A DNA stretch of 64,000 nucleotides from Lepidostoma basale (GCA_022606425.2 JAHDVF020000903.1:930001-994000), one strand, 5' to 3'; numbered from the stretch's first letter, positions 10,800-22,414 are shown. Notes: generated by a model not told the origin, from the letters alone. Translations and numbers: made by a program.

Positions 10800-11340
10800 G
10801 TACATCAATGATGTATTATGTACTAAATTTTTTAAATTAAAAAAAATTCAAAAAAGTCTTCAAAAAAATTGCATCTTTTTAAGCATCTTTAATCTTTGAA
10901 TCCATTAAATATTTCATAATGTTACAATTAAAGATTGGTATTAATGAATGCCATAATGAAGTTCATATCAGCAATATTTCGTAAGTTAATTAATATTCAG
11001 ATTAATTAATATTCAGATTCAAATACGTTTTTAATATCTGTTCCACTTTTGATTCTACGAGAATAATATTATCATTACTCCCATTCAAAATTTCCACAAT
11101 ATTCCCAACTATTTTGTGCTATAATTTAAATAAGTTTATTTCTATAAAATGTAACAAATAAGAATACACTGTTAATGTGAACACAACCTTTATTAAGATG
11201 ACAAATTAGTAACCATTAAAAGATTTTTCCACCTCAATTAGCGTAGCTAAATCAAAATAATTGTTTTTATTAAGATATTACTGAAAGCGCGACTGCTCTT
11301 TACATCGATTTATTTATATTTAAAAAAAAAAAAAAAAAGA
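10800..11340. other. No clear feature; a possible SINE-tail scrap at 11290-11320
   Basis: AT-rich. CTCTTTACATCGATTTA at 11296-11312 is the complement of the variant SINE tail seen at 34030-34070 and 44345-44385, followed by a poly-A run. The rest is unassigned. Confidence 0.4.
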
Positions 11341-11360
11341 GTTACTAATTTGTTTCGCCT

Positions 11361-11405
11361 TGCGAGAGCATTCTCAAACTGAATTAGTTTGAGAATACAC
11401 TCGCA
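11361..11405. repeat. Inverted repeat
   Basis: TTCTCAAACT and AGTTTGAGAA are complementary around GAATT, with imperfect outer arms TGCGAGAG and CTCGCA. A TTTCGCC just outside resembles the GGCGAAA of the D-type palindromes, so it may be a collapsed relative. Confidence 0.5.
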
Positions 11406-11426
11406 TAGCACACTGTATGTTTATTT

Positions 11427-11580
11427 TAACTAACAAACTAACCATCACGCCATCTCCTCGGAGGGATAGGCAGAAATAATAGACTTCCACACTTTTCATT
11501 CCTGACATACTCCTTTCGTTTCCTCAACATTTATACATCGTGTCATTCACGCACGTTGATTACTCTCACGTGGCTTCACG
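11427..11580 (-). mobile_element. RTE-A 3' end fragment
   Basis: Tail complement TAACAAACTAACCATCACGCC, then the terminal region and the complement of the CMTRCMNVEE block. It is truncated just past the HVR block. A typical short RTE-A insertion. Confidence 0.75.
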
Positions 11581-11888
11581 CGAGGAGTTGTAATACAAAT
11601 TGACGTCATTAAATATTTTTATATATATTATAATAAATCAACGTAAAATCAAAAAAACAATCGCGCTTTCATTATGCTTTAACAAATATTATTATCTATT
11701 AAAAAAATAAATTTCTTAGCAACGACCAAAAAATACAGATTATCATTAAAATCTTGTAGACAAATTATGATCTGAAGATACAATTTTCAATAGATTCTGA
11801 TATTAATGACGCAAGAAGCAGAATTCGATCATTTTAAATACGAAAAATTATTTATTGTTTTTTGAACAATTATGTAAAAATTATTGAT

Positions 11889-11990
11889 GTCGTTGATTGA
11901 AATTTCTTGGTAGAAGTTCATTGTAAATAATGAATGATTAATAAGTAGATTTTACACTAAAAATAAACATAGAAAAATTCTTAATTTTTT
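11889..11990 (-). repeat. Half-copy of the palindrome detailed at 26622
   Basis: Contains the shared terminal motif (TTTCTTGGTAGAAGTTCATTG) followed by TTTTACACTAAAAATAAACA and TAGAAAAATTCTTA. The latter is one arm of the near-perfect palindrome at 26622-26755. It shows that the element exists both as a single arm and as an inverted dimer. Confidence 0.65.
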
Positions 11991-12033
11991 TTTTCTTTAA
12001 TTATGTAAAACTCTATATTATTATAAATAGTCG

Positions 12034-12208
12034 ATACGAACCAAAACGTCTGTTTTCTAGAAGTTTAATTGTATTTTATGGAAACCACACGTTCGGCATA
12101 GCATATATACTCGTATGATCACATTTGATAATGCATTAGCAAGACGAAATATGCTGTTCCCATAAAATATAAAAACACTTAGAAAATTGACGTTTTCGTT
12201 CGTGTTAT
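12034..12208. repeat. Palindromic repeat, family D, hammerhead-derived
   Basis: Outer arms AACGTCTGTTTTCTAGAAG and its complement; inner arms ATTTTATGGAA/TTCCCATAAAAT. The plus-strand centre TTGATAATGC..GACGAAATATGC matches the family D scheme TTGATAA-stem II-GAAACATGTC, in which the catalytic core is degenerate (G8 replaced by A). The octamer TACTCGTA lies within it at 12108. Confidence 0.6.
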
Positions 12209-13239
12209 ATAATAATTAATACGAATTATTAGGTAATCTTAAACATTAGATATTTAATTTTTTTCAAGACAATTTTCAAAATCATTGTATTGTATTACAC
12301 CATTTACAAGCCTCTTTCGAAAAAAAAAACTAGCTAGTCCATCTACAGATTTCAAAAACAACAATATGTCGTTTTAATCAATAATCATTCTCTCAATGTA
12401 AATTTCGTTATGTCAATATTATAATGTTTGCTTTTGTTGAATACTAACTTCAAACCAAAGTCTATTTAAATATTTAGAGTACAAATATGTTATTGGCTTG
12501 AATTAGAAAGCACAAGGCGTTCTTTTGATAAACTTTTTATCAAACAAATTATTTTATTTGCAAGCGTAAAAATAAGTATTTAAATCGATTTATCCGATCG
12601 CTACAAATGTGTTATTTTGCATGAAAATGCTCTTAATGCTAATCAGTTTTTTGAGAGGCATTCATCGAAATGAATTATTAATCAATGTATTCGGTACAAT
12701 TAAACAAATTACGGCCGGCATAATCACTAACAGGCGGTCTTTGAATAAATTTGAAAAGCAAAAAGTAAATAGTAAGACATCAGTACCTACAAACAGAGCA
12801 GTTTATCGTGCTAATGATTTGGGTTAGTGAACACGGGTGCTCGAACCATGCGGTACCAGACTGTGAAACTCGACAAATAAAACCATTAGGTAGTTAGCTA
12901 CGATATCAAATATTGACATTCTTCATATAAATGGGACTTCTTTCGAGACGCATTCGTAAAACTACCAATACTAAAATTGTTTTGTTTTATAACACTTTAT
13001 TTATAGATTAGAACTTTTTTTTGTTAAACACATTTCAGTGGAGTGATTAAGTTTGGAACACTACGCGAAAACTTGCGAATGTTTGAAACTCGGAGCACAG
13101 TCACCGATCACCAATCCTCACCTGAGAAGTGCCGATGACAATGGTGCACTGTTGTTAGCACAATCCACTCACGTTCCGTGTCCCCTAGAGGTCCGTAAGC
13201 AACTAATGACCGATTGTCGGCTTGGTTCGATTAGAGCTT

Positions 13240-13420
13240 CTCCAGTCGAATGTGTGATTTTTCCGACCATTATTTTCCGAATGCGGAGGATGTGCGGTGC
13301 GCGGCCACAGGCACGCGGGCACGGGCCGGGGACAGGGGAGATGGACCGCTCGTCGCATTCAGCGCCGGCAGCCCGGAGCGCTAGACGTGCCAGACTGTGA
13401 TCTCTATCGATACACCTATA
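13240..13420. promoter_or_regulatory. GC-rich island with TATCGATA motif
   Basis: A sharp rise in G+C and CpG (13270-13390: GCGCGGCCACAGGCACGCGG and similar) in otherwise AT-rich DNA, followed by TATCGATA at 13405-13412. That motif is the DRE core element of insect housekeeping promoters. No TATA box. The overlapping open frame from 13053 begins at TTG and looks non-coding. It could be a promoter or first non-coding exon, or a foreign repeat. The sequence does not decide. Confidence 0.3.
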
Positions 13421-13490
13421 AACACTTGTCGTTTGTTCACTAATTACCCATTTAAATCACGAGTTCTTGAAAAAAAGCTATTTAGTTATT

Positions 13491-13893
13491 AAAGAAAGAT
13501 GAAAGTAGAATAAATGCAGTAGAAATGAGATCTCTTAGACGAATGTGTGGATACTCTATGTATGATAGAGTGTCGAATGAAAATGTAAGAAGTGCATGAG
13601 GTGCGAATGATGGTGTCATGAACAAAATAATGAAAGGATCATTAAGATGGTTTGAACATATATAATGAAAGAATGGTAAAAAAATTATATGTTAATGATA
13701 TAAATGGAACCAGAAATAAAGGAAGACCGAGGAAAACGTGGCACGATCAAATAAACCAAATATTGAATGTCGGCCATGTGAAGAGTCAGAGAAATCGACG
13801 CGCGTACATGACACGATGTATGAATATTGAGGAAGCGAGAGAAATATGTCAGGAAAGAAAAGTGTGGCAGGCGTGATGGTTAGTTAGTTAGTT
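13491..13893 (+). mobile_element. RTE-A non-LTR fragment
   Basis: Starts in KKDESRINAVEMRSLRRMCG, continues with MNKIMKGSLRWFEHI, then NERMVKKLYVNDING, RGRPRKTWHDQINQIL, NRRAYMTRCMNIEEAREICQ and ends GCGTGATGGTTAGTTAGTTAG. An in-frame TGA at 13599 and a deletion near 13660 (loss of MERMNE) inactivate it. It is close in sequence to 62007-62390. Confidence 0.8.
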
Positions 13894-14345
13894 ATTATTC
13901 AAAAAATTTATCAATATTTGGAATGTGAATACACTTAAATATAATTATCAATCCAAATCAAAAGAATGTCATTATACAAATGTCCCATACAATGATTACC
14001 CATATGTGGCGACAGTTGTAATGTGTATTATACAAACATTGAAATACAGAAAATTAAACAATTGATTCCAATTAAAGTTATTTTGAAATGTCAAACGGGA
14101 AGTATGAAGTTTTACACATATTTTGAACAATGATGTAAAACTATTTATTAAATAATTTTAAAACTGTTGAATTAAATAACTTGAAATTTTGTGTTCATAC
14201 AACCTCTTCAAAAATGATCGACCCGTCTATCCAATATACGAGTACATGGCATCACAGTCCTCACAATTATATCAAATAAATTATTTAAATTGTCATAGGA
14301 ACAAATACACATAAAGATTCGAAAAATCACGAAATTTGACATTTG

Positions 14346-14510
14346 ATATATTATTGTAACACCTAATGATGTCAACAAAGGTTGACGAAACAGCTGCCGC
14401 GTAAAATAAAATACAATTGTGATACAAAAACAAAGTAATTTAAATAATTTAACAGTTTTGAAATGTTAAGGTATCATAGTGATTCGGCTAAAACAATGGA
14501 CTATTTATTA
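14346..14510 (+). repeat. Family A monomer, hammerhead-like, with tail
   Basis: Core CTAATGA (14363-14369; G5 lost), stem II GTCAAC/GTTGAC, GAAA (14387-14390), CAGCTGCC, GCG. The stem II pair changes (GTCAAC/GTTGAC against GCCAAC/GTTGGC elsewhere) keep the helix. Tail TATCATAGTGATTCGGC and ACAATGGACTATTTA at 14470-14510. Confidence 0.6.
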
Positions 14511-14527
14511 AATAATTAATAAAACAC

Positions 14528-14612
14528 GGGCATTTGATAATGCACTAGAAAGGCAAAACACGCCATTCTCATAAACTATAGAAAACAGACGTTTTCATTC
14601 GTGCTAAGTTAC
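14528..14612 (+). repeat. Family D single arm
   Basis: TTTGATAATGCACTAG, AAGGCAAAACACGCC, then ATTCTCATAAACTATA and AACAGACGTTTTCATTCGTG: the second arm of a family D palindrome without its partner. It lies directly after the family A tail. Confidence 0.6.
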
Positions 14613-14697
14613 CATCATTACGTATAGCTTTAAAATTATAAAATCATCAAATCATAGTATGAAAATTAATAAACATGTAATAAAATTATATTGCATT

Positions 14698-15000
14698 CCA
14701 ACAACAACAACAATAAATCATCACACCGTTTCTCCGTCAGGGTAGACAGAGATAACGTACCGCCACACTACTCTCTCCTGACCCACCTCCCAAGTTCATT
14801 CACATTTATACAGCGAATCATACGAGCACGTTTAATTTTTCGGATTGCTAACTTGACCAACCTTTTAAATTTGAATAATTTGGTTATGCCATGTTTTCTT
14901 CGGTCCTCTTCGTCTGCATACTTCATTCACACCGTTAACGTACAATATATTTTTTTAACCATTATTTCTTTATCCATGCGTTCCATGTGTCCAAACTAAT
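14698..15000 (-). mobile_element. RTE-A fragment, TTG-tailed subfamily
   Basis: Tail complement CAACAACAACAACAAT at 14699-14714, terminal stretch, and complements of the CMN-EE, NQII, HDQ, KRRRR and ..WTHGTHG (MERM) blocks. It ends at the LVWTHMERM codons (14975-15000), a 5' truncation. Belongs with the copies at 3548 and 58048. Confidence 0.7.
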
Positions 15001-16612
15001 TCTATTATATTAATTGTTATAATCTTCACATGTTCAAGGAGCACCAATAGGATTTATTATGATTATTAAATTCATTCCAAAGTTAGTTATTTCATTGTAA
15101 TTTTCAACTTGATTCAATTTAATTTATTCTACGCCTATGGAGTAGTGATTCTAAATAATTAAATAGTACTTTGTATTCAACTTTTTAAAGATTTTCATTT
15201 ATAGAAATAATTTACGTTCCCCTGACGTCTTCGGATCAGTTTAAAACCCATAACGCGTATTTAGAAAGTACGTATAAGGACGAAAAGGATGTTTACTTCC
15301 GTCATCGTTGCTTCACCAATAATATTAAATCATGATATTTTATATTTTTTGTAGTTATTTATCATTCTGCTTCTAATATATACAATACAATTATACAAAT
15401 CATTTCGTTCACAAAACTTTTATTTAGAAAGCACTTATATCGAGGTTGAATTATGTAATGTGCTACAAAAACTATCGGAAACTATATATTTTATATTTAT
15501 ATATTTTATTTAAAAAAACAATTCTGTAAAATTATATTTCTTTATTGAAATTTATTACTTTTTTTTCACAGGAATATATTTAAGAAAAAAAAGTACGAAA
15601 TCGCAAAATTAGAAATTTTAACAATCAAAACACTGACTGTCAATTATGTAAGTTTATTTATGTCTTAATTCATTGACATGTGTGGTATGTTAATATATAC
15701 ATACATACTTTATTGGAAAAACAATGTTTTGGTTCATATAAAAAAAAGTTTGATTCATTCATTTTGAAAGCTTTTACAATAAATTATAATAAACATGTTT
15801 TAAAATACTATGTCTAGACTTGATCTTAATTTAAGGGTGTTTAAATTTTAAAACAAGATGTAGGTTTTTAAAATAATTCATTCAGTAATCATCTACATAA
15901 GAAAACATGCATTTTAGTACCATTCGATTCTCAGCATCAGCTCATGTAACAAATTACGTTATAACCATATTTATATCCAGAAAATGCTATTGCCAATATT
16001 TCATAGAAACAGAAATGTAGAAATTTAATATTTCTGAGTACGTATGTAAGAATCAAATAATTGATGGCCCATCGTTACTGGACAAATTTTGAAACGCGAT
16101 AAAATAGATGAATATCTTATTTTGAATTTAATCATAAGAATTGATTTTGCATAGATAATTAAAATCGCATATAAACAAGTAACAAAATTTGTAGACATTA
16201 CTGATTGTATTTTGATAAATATGCCGTAACTATCTGCACATATTTTTACACCTGTGTATTTAATTATCACTGACCTGATTTTTAAATTAAACAAAAATAT
16301 GTTCGTCTGGAATAAAACGGTTATTTGAGAATATAAAGATTCTACATTATTTTATAAATTTTCAATGATATGTTTTGTCAGACCTATGATGTGATTTGGC
16401 ATTAATATATATTGTTCCTATATATTTAAAAAAATGAGAAACACAAGGTTTTCTTATTACATTTATTTAGCGTACTGTAAAACCATACATCATAATCATT
16501 ACGTGAATTCGATTTTTAATGTTTATTTTTCAACTAAGGTTTCTTTATGATAGCCGATTTCAATTTTCATGTCGACTATAACCACTGGTAATCTAAATAT
16601 TTAGTTAATTAA
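15001..16612. other. No recognisable feature
   Basis: 1.6 kb of AT-rich sequence without a recognisable retroelement, palindrome or coding signature. The 89-codon minus frame at 16025-16294 has no motif I can assign. Confidence 0.5.
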
Positions 16613-16762
16613 AACGAAATGAACGTCTGTTCTAAAAGTTGGTCTGTCACATGTTTCGTCTAGCTAAGGCATTAAATGATATTTGATAATGCCTTAGTTC
16701 ATAGTCAATAAACTACAATTAAACCTCTAAAAAACAGACGTTTTCTTTCATATTAATTATTT
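16613..16762. repeat. Palindromic repeat, family D
   Basis: Left arm GAACGTCTGTTCTAAAAG.., ACATGTTTCGTC, CTAAGGCATTA; right arm TTTGATAATGCCTTAG.., AAAACAGACGTTTTC. The right arm has lost the GAAACATGTC segment, so only the left (minus-strand) motif keeps GACGAAACATGT. Confidence 0.6.
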
Positions 16763-16994
16763 TATAATGAGATTTACATCATTGTTCAAGAAACAAAAAA
16801 TATTATTAAATTAATCGTATTTCACTTATCGATGAACAAACCATTAATTGATGAATGTGAAGAAAAAAACCATTTAACTTGACAAAAGAATCGTGAATAT
16901 GCAACGACCAATTATTTTTATATCATCGACATGTAAATATTCGAAAATATCGACGTATGTGTATGACAAGTAGTATGTAAGTTAAGGACGCTAA

Positions 16995-17430
16995 AAAACT
17001 CTCTCGGAATATATGATAATAGAGTCAAAGTTTCCAATACCGAGGTGCTAAGGAGATCCAACTGCTCCAACTTGGAGACACTGCTCACTCGAGTTTTCTT
17101 GCGCTGGTTTCTTCATGTGCTACGCATGAACGATAACAAGCTTCCCAAAAACATATTTAATAGTGAACTGTTAGAAGGGAATAGAATGCACGGAGGACAG
17201 CGCAAGAGATATAAGGACAACCTGCAAACTGCAGTAAAGAATTTAGACAGACAAACGAAATGGGAGCAGTTGGCAACCGATAGGGCGGAGTTGGGAAGAG
17301 TCGTCGCTATGTGCCAGGGGCTGAAGAGACGGAGAGGACGGGGTCCAGCCGTAGGGGCAGAATATCCTTGTCCGGAGTATGACAAAGTCTGTCATTCTCA
17401 GATTGGACTATTTAGCCACATCAGGTAGCA
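16995..17430 (+). mobile_element. RTE-like lineage D, C-terminal region with zinc-finger-like end
   Basis: The frame 17045-17428 (127 codons) encodes VLRRSNCSNLETLLTRVFLRW, FLHVLRMNDNKLPKNIFNSE, HGGQRKRYKDNLQTAVKN, WEQLATDRAEL and a terminal CHSQIGLFSHIR. These are the hallmarks of a non-LTR element region downstream of RT: RW-x-x-H-x-LRM, GGQRKR-KD, then a C-terminal motif with Cys/His spacing (CPEYDKVCHSQIGLFSHIR). Upstream, 16995-17044 continues the family (NRVKVSNTE). RT is absent and the copy is 5'-truncated. A second piece of the same lineage is at 47150-47560. Confidence 0.75.
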
Positions 17431-17494
17431 CAGAAGACTGACCCAGATATTTTTGCGTCCCTTATGCTCGTACTCACAGGCGATGGACATTACT

Positions 17495-17530
17495 ATATTA
17501 TTATTATTATTATTTTTATTATTATAATTA

Positions 17531-17585
<55 letters not shown>

Positions 17586-17712
17586 ATAATTATTATTATT
17601 ATAATAATTATTATTATTGTATTATTATTATTATTATAATTATAATAATTATTATTATTATTATTATTATAATTATAATAATAATTATTATTATTATTAT
17701 TATTATTATCAT
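17495..17712. repeat. ATT-repeat microsatellite
   Basis: About 218 bp of ATT/TTA repeat with ATAATT interruptions. It follows the 3' end of the lineage D retroelement by about 60 bp and may have grown from its tail. Confidence 0.9.
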
Positions 17713-17714
17713 AA

Positions 17715-18196
17715 TGTTATATATTTTTTTACATAATATTAGAATATATAAAATTTATAATAATTCAAATTGATTGCCTTCTTAAAAAAGTTATTTTGAA
17801 TATTTAAAACTTTTAATCAATTGGAGTATTTTTCGCATACATTAAAAATCGATCACTTATCGGGTATTGAAAGTTTTTCAACAAACGTTCATGAAAATTA
17901 TTTCGACTTGATACTGTGGGTACTTAACTGATTAAATATCGTAAATGACGTATTACTAAACTATCTCACTTACCTTGTTGCCAATAGTGTGAATTTCATT
18001 ATCTAGAAAGTGGATTATTTATTGCCATTCCTTAAATGGCTGAATAATGACAAGAACTAACAAAGAACTTGAGTAACTTATCAAGTTATTGTAATTATTG
18101 CGTTAAGGTATTCGCATTAGTACGTATCTAAAACTATTTTTTAGTACAAAACGTTTCCTTTGTTGCATTCTGTTATTACATTTATACATTTCATGT
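17715..18196. other. No recognisable feature
   Basis: AT-rich, no repeat or coding signature recognised. Confidence 0.45.
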
Positions 18197-18515
18197 AAAT
18201 AAAGTATTCATCATCAAAGAATCATAATCACCCGGAAAATGATACATTCCAAAGAAATTCCTTTCTCATTACATAATTCCATCGAGACCGAATAAAGAAA
18301 ACAGAAATCCGAAGAATTCGTGAGACTGAAGACATTGTTAGACAAAGGCGCCAAAGAAGAAGATACCGGAATGATACCGGAAGATAGCCTGAGACAGTCT
18401 ACCGGAAGGTTCCCGACCACGAGGCCAACCACTGAAAAGATGGCCAGATATTTGGCAGTTCACATCTCAGGAGAATGAAGATGCAACAATCAGGTCATCA
18501 GACCTATAAGAAGAA
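18197..18515 (+). mobile_element. RTE-like fragment, lineage E (degraded)
   Basis: KTEIRRIRETEDIVR followed by RQRR and by GRPTTEKMARYLAV-like sequence in shifted frames, ending in an AAGAAGAA run. A diverged relative sits at 24600-24810 (NTEI-RIWMVYDIIDH..). The order (IRR-I..D-I-RQRRRR..GRP..) parallels the lineage E copy at 18755. Many stops and frame changes. Confidence 0.5.
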
Positions 18516-18754
18516 TATTAATCACTCAGTTTAAAAAATAATCAATAAACAAAAATATTTATTTAACGTATAGGAACAATGGAAAGTAAAAGATTTTTGT
18601 ACGATTTGATTTGTCCCGCAAAGCTACTAAAGTAACTTTTTTTTCAATTGTTAAAAAAACTCTCTTGTTACAAAAGCGCTCTAAAATCCACAATATGGAA
18701 AAAAACAAAGACAGAGCCATTAAGAGTAAGATGAGAATCTATAAGCATGCTTAA

Positions 18755-19150
18755 GACCAATAATGACATATGGCGTCGAACCGAGGGCAGACACAGTAAA
18801 GACTAAGCAAATTTTGAGGACTTCCGAGATGAAGACACGGAGGACGATAGCAGGCAAGACACTGAGAGATCGCGTGAGGAACACCAGAATAATAGATATA
18901 TATGAGGTTGAGGATATTATAAGATGTAGCAGACAGCGAAAAAGGGACTGGTACGGTCATGTTCAAATAATGGACACCACCAGACTCCCCTATATTACAC
19001 TACATAATCAGCCTCATGGGACTCGTCCTCGTGGAAAACCTCCTAAAAGATGGAAGGACAGCTGGGAGTCTACCTCACAGGAGGAGCAACACTCTGGAGA
19101 ACAGACCACATATGTCTACAACAAGGAAGAAGAAAAATACAAAAACTAAC
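18755..19150 (+). mobile_element. RTE-like lineage E, C-terminal region
   Basis: The 128-codon frame (18763-19149) reads TYGVEPRADTVKTKQILRTSE, MKTRRTIAGKTLRDRVRNT, IIDIYEVEDIIRCSRQRKRD, WYGHVQIMDTTRLP and GTRPRGKPPKRWKDSWES, then an A-rich tail with AAGAAGAAAAA. TYG-E is the post-RT box, followed by W-x-GH and RGKPPKRW, as in RTE-like polyproteins. RT is absent. Scraps of the same lineage lie at 26879-27245 (tandem) and 52228-52355. Confidence 0.75.
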
Positions 19151-20255
19151 TTACCGAATAATTAAGTAACGAGCAACTTTTCTTTATATCATTATGAACT
19201 TCGTGAATCGCCGTAATCACGCTCAACAAATTTATTTATTTCCATAATCAGTAATACCAGATGTAGATTGATGAAGCATGCTGGTGGCATTTTGCCATCT
19301 TAATTTTACTTCTTAAACATGACTGAAGAGGATCTTTAGAGATGCTGTCAACTAACCTGCAGAATTTGAACTAAAAAATAATACTGATTCTAATTTAAAA
19401 AAAAATAGAAATATTGTAAGGATTAGATCACTTTAAATCAAGCGGCCAAGCATTATATCTTTACAATATGTAAGTCCCATGTATCTTCATATGCCTCTTT
19501 GAGAGCACTAGTTTTAAAGCCATTTAAGTTAATATGTTAAAATAATATTATCCGGTTAGTGGTTTAAAAGAAAGAACGCTTTGCTCCTGATCCAGGAAAC
19601 TTGGGTTCATTCCTAGACAAGTTCGGTTTGATTATTCATAATAATGAGCTATTTTTGCTCACATTCGAGATCGTTTTAAATATTGTAATATTAATGATTA
19701 ATTTGAATTAATCTTATAAAAAAAAAATTAAAAAACTTAAATCGTCTACGGTAAAGTTCCTTTACTGAAGTACAAGTGGATAGAAGTTTTGATGACAGTT
19801 TCTCAAATACTTTGATTTAAGCGTTTTTTTTATAAAAGAGACTTAAATAAATACATAAGAAAAGGCGGTTAATTTATTATCTAAAGTGACACGTGTACGT
19901 GCGTGTGTCCATATTGATAATAGACATTTTCCCACTTTCAAGTTCCCGATTAGATTATTGATTACAATACATATGTATACAAAGATCACCATATCGTTGT
20001 ATCAACATTATAAAATATAGACGTTCTTGAGTGTGCGTTATTATACATATGAGTAAAATAATGATATAAAAATGAGGTGAAGGTTTCGAGAGAGACTTTG
20101 CAATATTCAAGTGCAATAATACGATAATTTTATTCAGAAAATAATAATAAAAATAATAATGATAATAATAAATTAAATGATTCATAGAACTCAGTTTATG
20201 TGAATCAATCATCTCAAGGGCGCTATAGAACAACAAATAATCTACTGATTTGAGA
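19151..20255. other. No recognisable feature
   Basis: AT-rich interval. The 127-codon minus frame (20338-19955) overlaps the start of the next retroelement and is low-complexity (many Tyr and Ile), so it is not credible as a gene. Confidence 0.5.
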
Positions 20256-20650
20256 ATAGAATACTTAGAATGATCCTGGGACCCAGACCCGGTGTTGCAG
20301 CAGGAACTTGGAGGCATAGGACCAACCAAGAGATCCATACGATGACCCAGCAGCCCTTTATAACAAGCACCGTGAGAGCCGGTCGCCTAGCATGAATTGG
20401 GCACGTATACCGAGCCGAAGAGACCAGAGCAAATTAAGACCCTGTACGCGTCTAGACCGACTGGAGTAAGACTTCTAGGAAGGCCTAGACAGCGCCTAAT
20501 GGACAATGTTCTAGCTGCTCTGGCTAGGTTGGGCGAATCGGACTGCTGGGAGCAAAAGGCTGAGGATCGAGGAGCTTGGCGAAAAATCATCAAGGATGCT
20601 AAAACTCTTCAAGAGTTGTATGGCCATAGAAAGTAAGTAAGTAAGGGCTT
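20256..20650 (+). mobile_element. RTE-like C-terminal region with AAGT-repeat tail
   Basis: Reads RMILGPRPGVAAGTWRHRTNQ, EIHTMTQQPFITSTVRAGRLA, stop, IGHVYRAEE, then in the 20397-20636 frame RPEQIKTLYASRPTGVRLLG, RPRQRLMDNVLAALARLGES, DCWEQKAEDRGAWRKIIKDA. TWR-RTNQEI and IGHV-R are the conserved post-RT blocks. It ends GGCCATAGAAAGTAAGTAAGTAAGG, a short AAGT tail. A single stop and one frameshift separate the two halves. It is a lineage distinct from RTE-A to E, seen once in this window. Confidence 0.75.
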
Positions 20651-20659
20651 GATAGATAA

Positions 20660-21570
20660 TGGTCTGTGTTATAAGCTAGTTTAAAAATCGACGAATATTT
20701 ACATGAAAAGAAGGTAATTTTAAAAGATGCTTTTTGTGTCTCGAAAAGTCTGACGGGTTCTATATGCACTAAAGGTTTGCACGAAGATTGGTCAAGGTTG
20801 AAGGGCCGGATACTGTAGAGGTTTGGTCACCAAAGTTTTGTGCGAGGTCATCGTTTTGTCAGATCTACCCATCACAGAAGACTTGGCTGATCCCAATATA
20901 TAATAGATTGCCTCGCATTTAGGCTCTTAGTGATGCTGTTTATCAATTTGTTGGTTTAGGATGTTTGCATAGAATCCATTGAAGTAATCTAATCGTAAAA
21001 TGTCGACATAAGGGTTCTAAACTTATATTTAAATTTCTTGTTTAAAAAAAACATAAGCATTACAGATAGATAAATCTAAATCGTGTATAAGTACTGAAAA
21101 ATAATTTTAAAAAAAACACAATCACACAAAAAGTTCAACTTATCGTGTACGAATAATTTGAAAATAGTTATAAGAAATACAGTACAACTAGAAAACACAA
21201 GAATAATAAAAACAAGAAAGCAATTAAATACATTAGAGGTAGATGCTTTCTGATTGTATCCTAACTATTGAAAATATATCCATATCCGAAACGATGCGGC
21301 TTAGAAGGATTGCCTTGCCCACGGGCATTATCTTAACGTTTAAAACTAAATGGGAATATTATTTATTAAAGATCTTATTTGTCTTAAATTTAAGATGCTG
21401 TTGCCGACCGTTTTATTGATTTAAAATTTCAATGAAAAATAAAACTCCAGATCGGTGATTCCCAAAGTGGTCTATATCGACCCCCAGAGGTCGATTTCGA
21501 CTTGCAAGGGATCTACGACAATTGGAAAAAAAAAATGGGTTTACATGAGATGTAAATTCATTCATGTCAT
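20660..21570. other. No assignable feature
   Basis: 20750-20900 is slightly GC-richer (AGGGCCGGATACTGTAGAGG) but has no open frame or relation to other segments. The remainder is AT-rich. Confidence 0.4.
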
Positions 21571-21574
21571 TCCT

Positions 21575-21862
21575 GACATCATCCACCGGGTGGCGACTCT
21601 AAAATGGCAATGGGCGGGTCACGTAGCCAGAAGCTCAGATGAAAAATGGACAAGAAGACTGCTGACTTGGAGACCGTGGAAGGCGAAGAGAAGTGCAGGG
21701 CGACCGCAACTACGGTGGAAGGATGATCTAAACAGACACGTCGGAATAACCTGGATGCAGTCTGCACAGGACAGAATGACATGGAAGCAAATGGAGGAGG
21801 CCTTTGTCCAGGAGTGGACGGGAATAGGCTGAGGAAGAAGAATAAGAAGAAGAGATGTAAAT
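21575..21862 (+). mobile_element. RTE-B non-LTR retrotransposon 3' end, best copy
   Basis: The uninterrupted frame 21455-21832 includes, from 21575, IIHRVATLKWQWAGHVARSS, DEKWTRRLLTWRPWKAKRSA, GRPQLRWKDDLNRHVGITWM, QSAQDRMTWKQMEEAFVQEW, TGIG, stop. This is the typical C-terminus of an insect RTE-clade polyprotein. The tail is AAGAAGAATAAGAAGAAG. The sequence 5' of 21575 is unrelated, so the insertion is 5'-truncated. Open frame and low divergence suggest recency. Other copies: 455, 2643, 32418 (minus), 63690 (minus). Confidence 0.85.
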
Positions 21863-22024
21863 GGGGATTCACGAGATGGTTTAACTAAATTGAAGCCGAA
21901 TTTTGAAATTTTGATGTCAAAGCATCAGGCTCATCCCCCCTAATAGAACATTGATTTATTTGTGTTTTTATTTTATGTAAAAATGTTAAATTTGCATTTT
22001 GTTTCGTTTCAATTAATAATTGTA

Positions 22025-22300
22025 TGTCTAAATAGTCCATTCTTTTGGCCGAAACACTATGATGCTTGTACTTCAACATTATTAAATGTTTTAATTTTGA
22101 AACACTGTTATTATATCTACGTATTACTTGATAGCTGATAGCAAATTGTCGAGATAGCTGTTTCGCCAGTTCAGTAGTTTGAAACACTTGATGGTACCAA
22201 TACAGATTGGCAAAACAGCTGTCACGACAATCTCATAAAAATAAATTGTAATACTTCATAAAAATAAATTGTAATAAATAACAGTGTTTCAAAATTAAAA
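22025..22300. repeat. Palindromic repeat, family A
   Basis: Left (minus) part: the family A tail complement (AATAGTCCATTCTTTTGGCC, GAAACACTATGATG) at 22028-22067 and TAGCTGTTTCGCCAGT at 22154-22169. Right (plus) part: CTTGATGGTACCAA, GATTGGCAAAACAGCTGTC (22187-22223), with core TTGATGG and AAAA in place of GAAA, then ACGACAATCTCAT. Both motifs are inactive-looking. Confidence 0.55.
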
Positions 22301-22414
22301 AAAGTTAATAACACGAAAAAACAATAGTGATAAAAGTTTTTTTTTCTTCTATATTTGTTTCAACATATTATGGTGATTATCTCAAGAATATAACTAGTTG
22401 TTTTTTTAAAAATC

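Noticed and set aside
13053..13400. 115-codon open frame in the GC-rich island
   Set aside because: It begins at TTG, has no recognisable domain, and its Arg/Gly/Ala text is what a GC-rich island gives by chance. Kept only as a composition island.
17495..17712. CRISPR-like or satellite array
   Set aside because: Simple ATT microsatellite without spacers.
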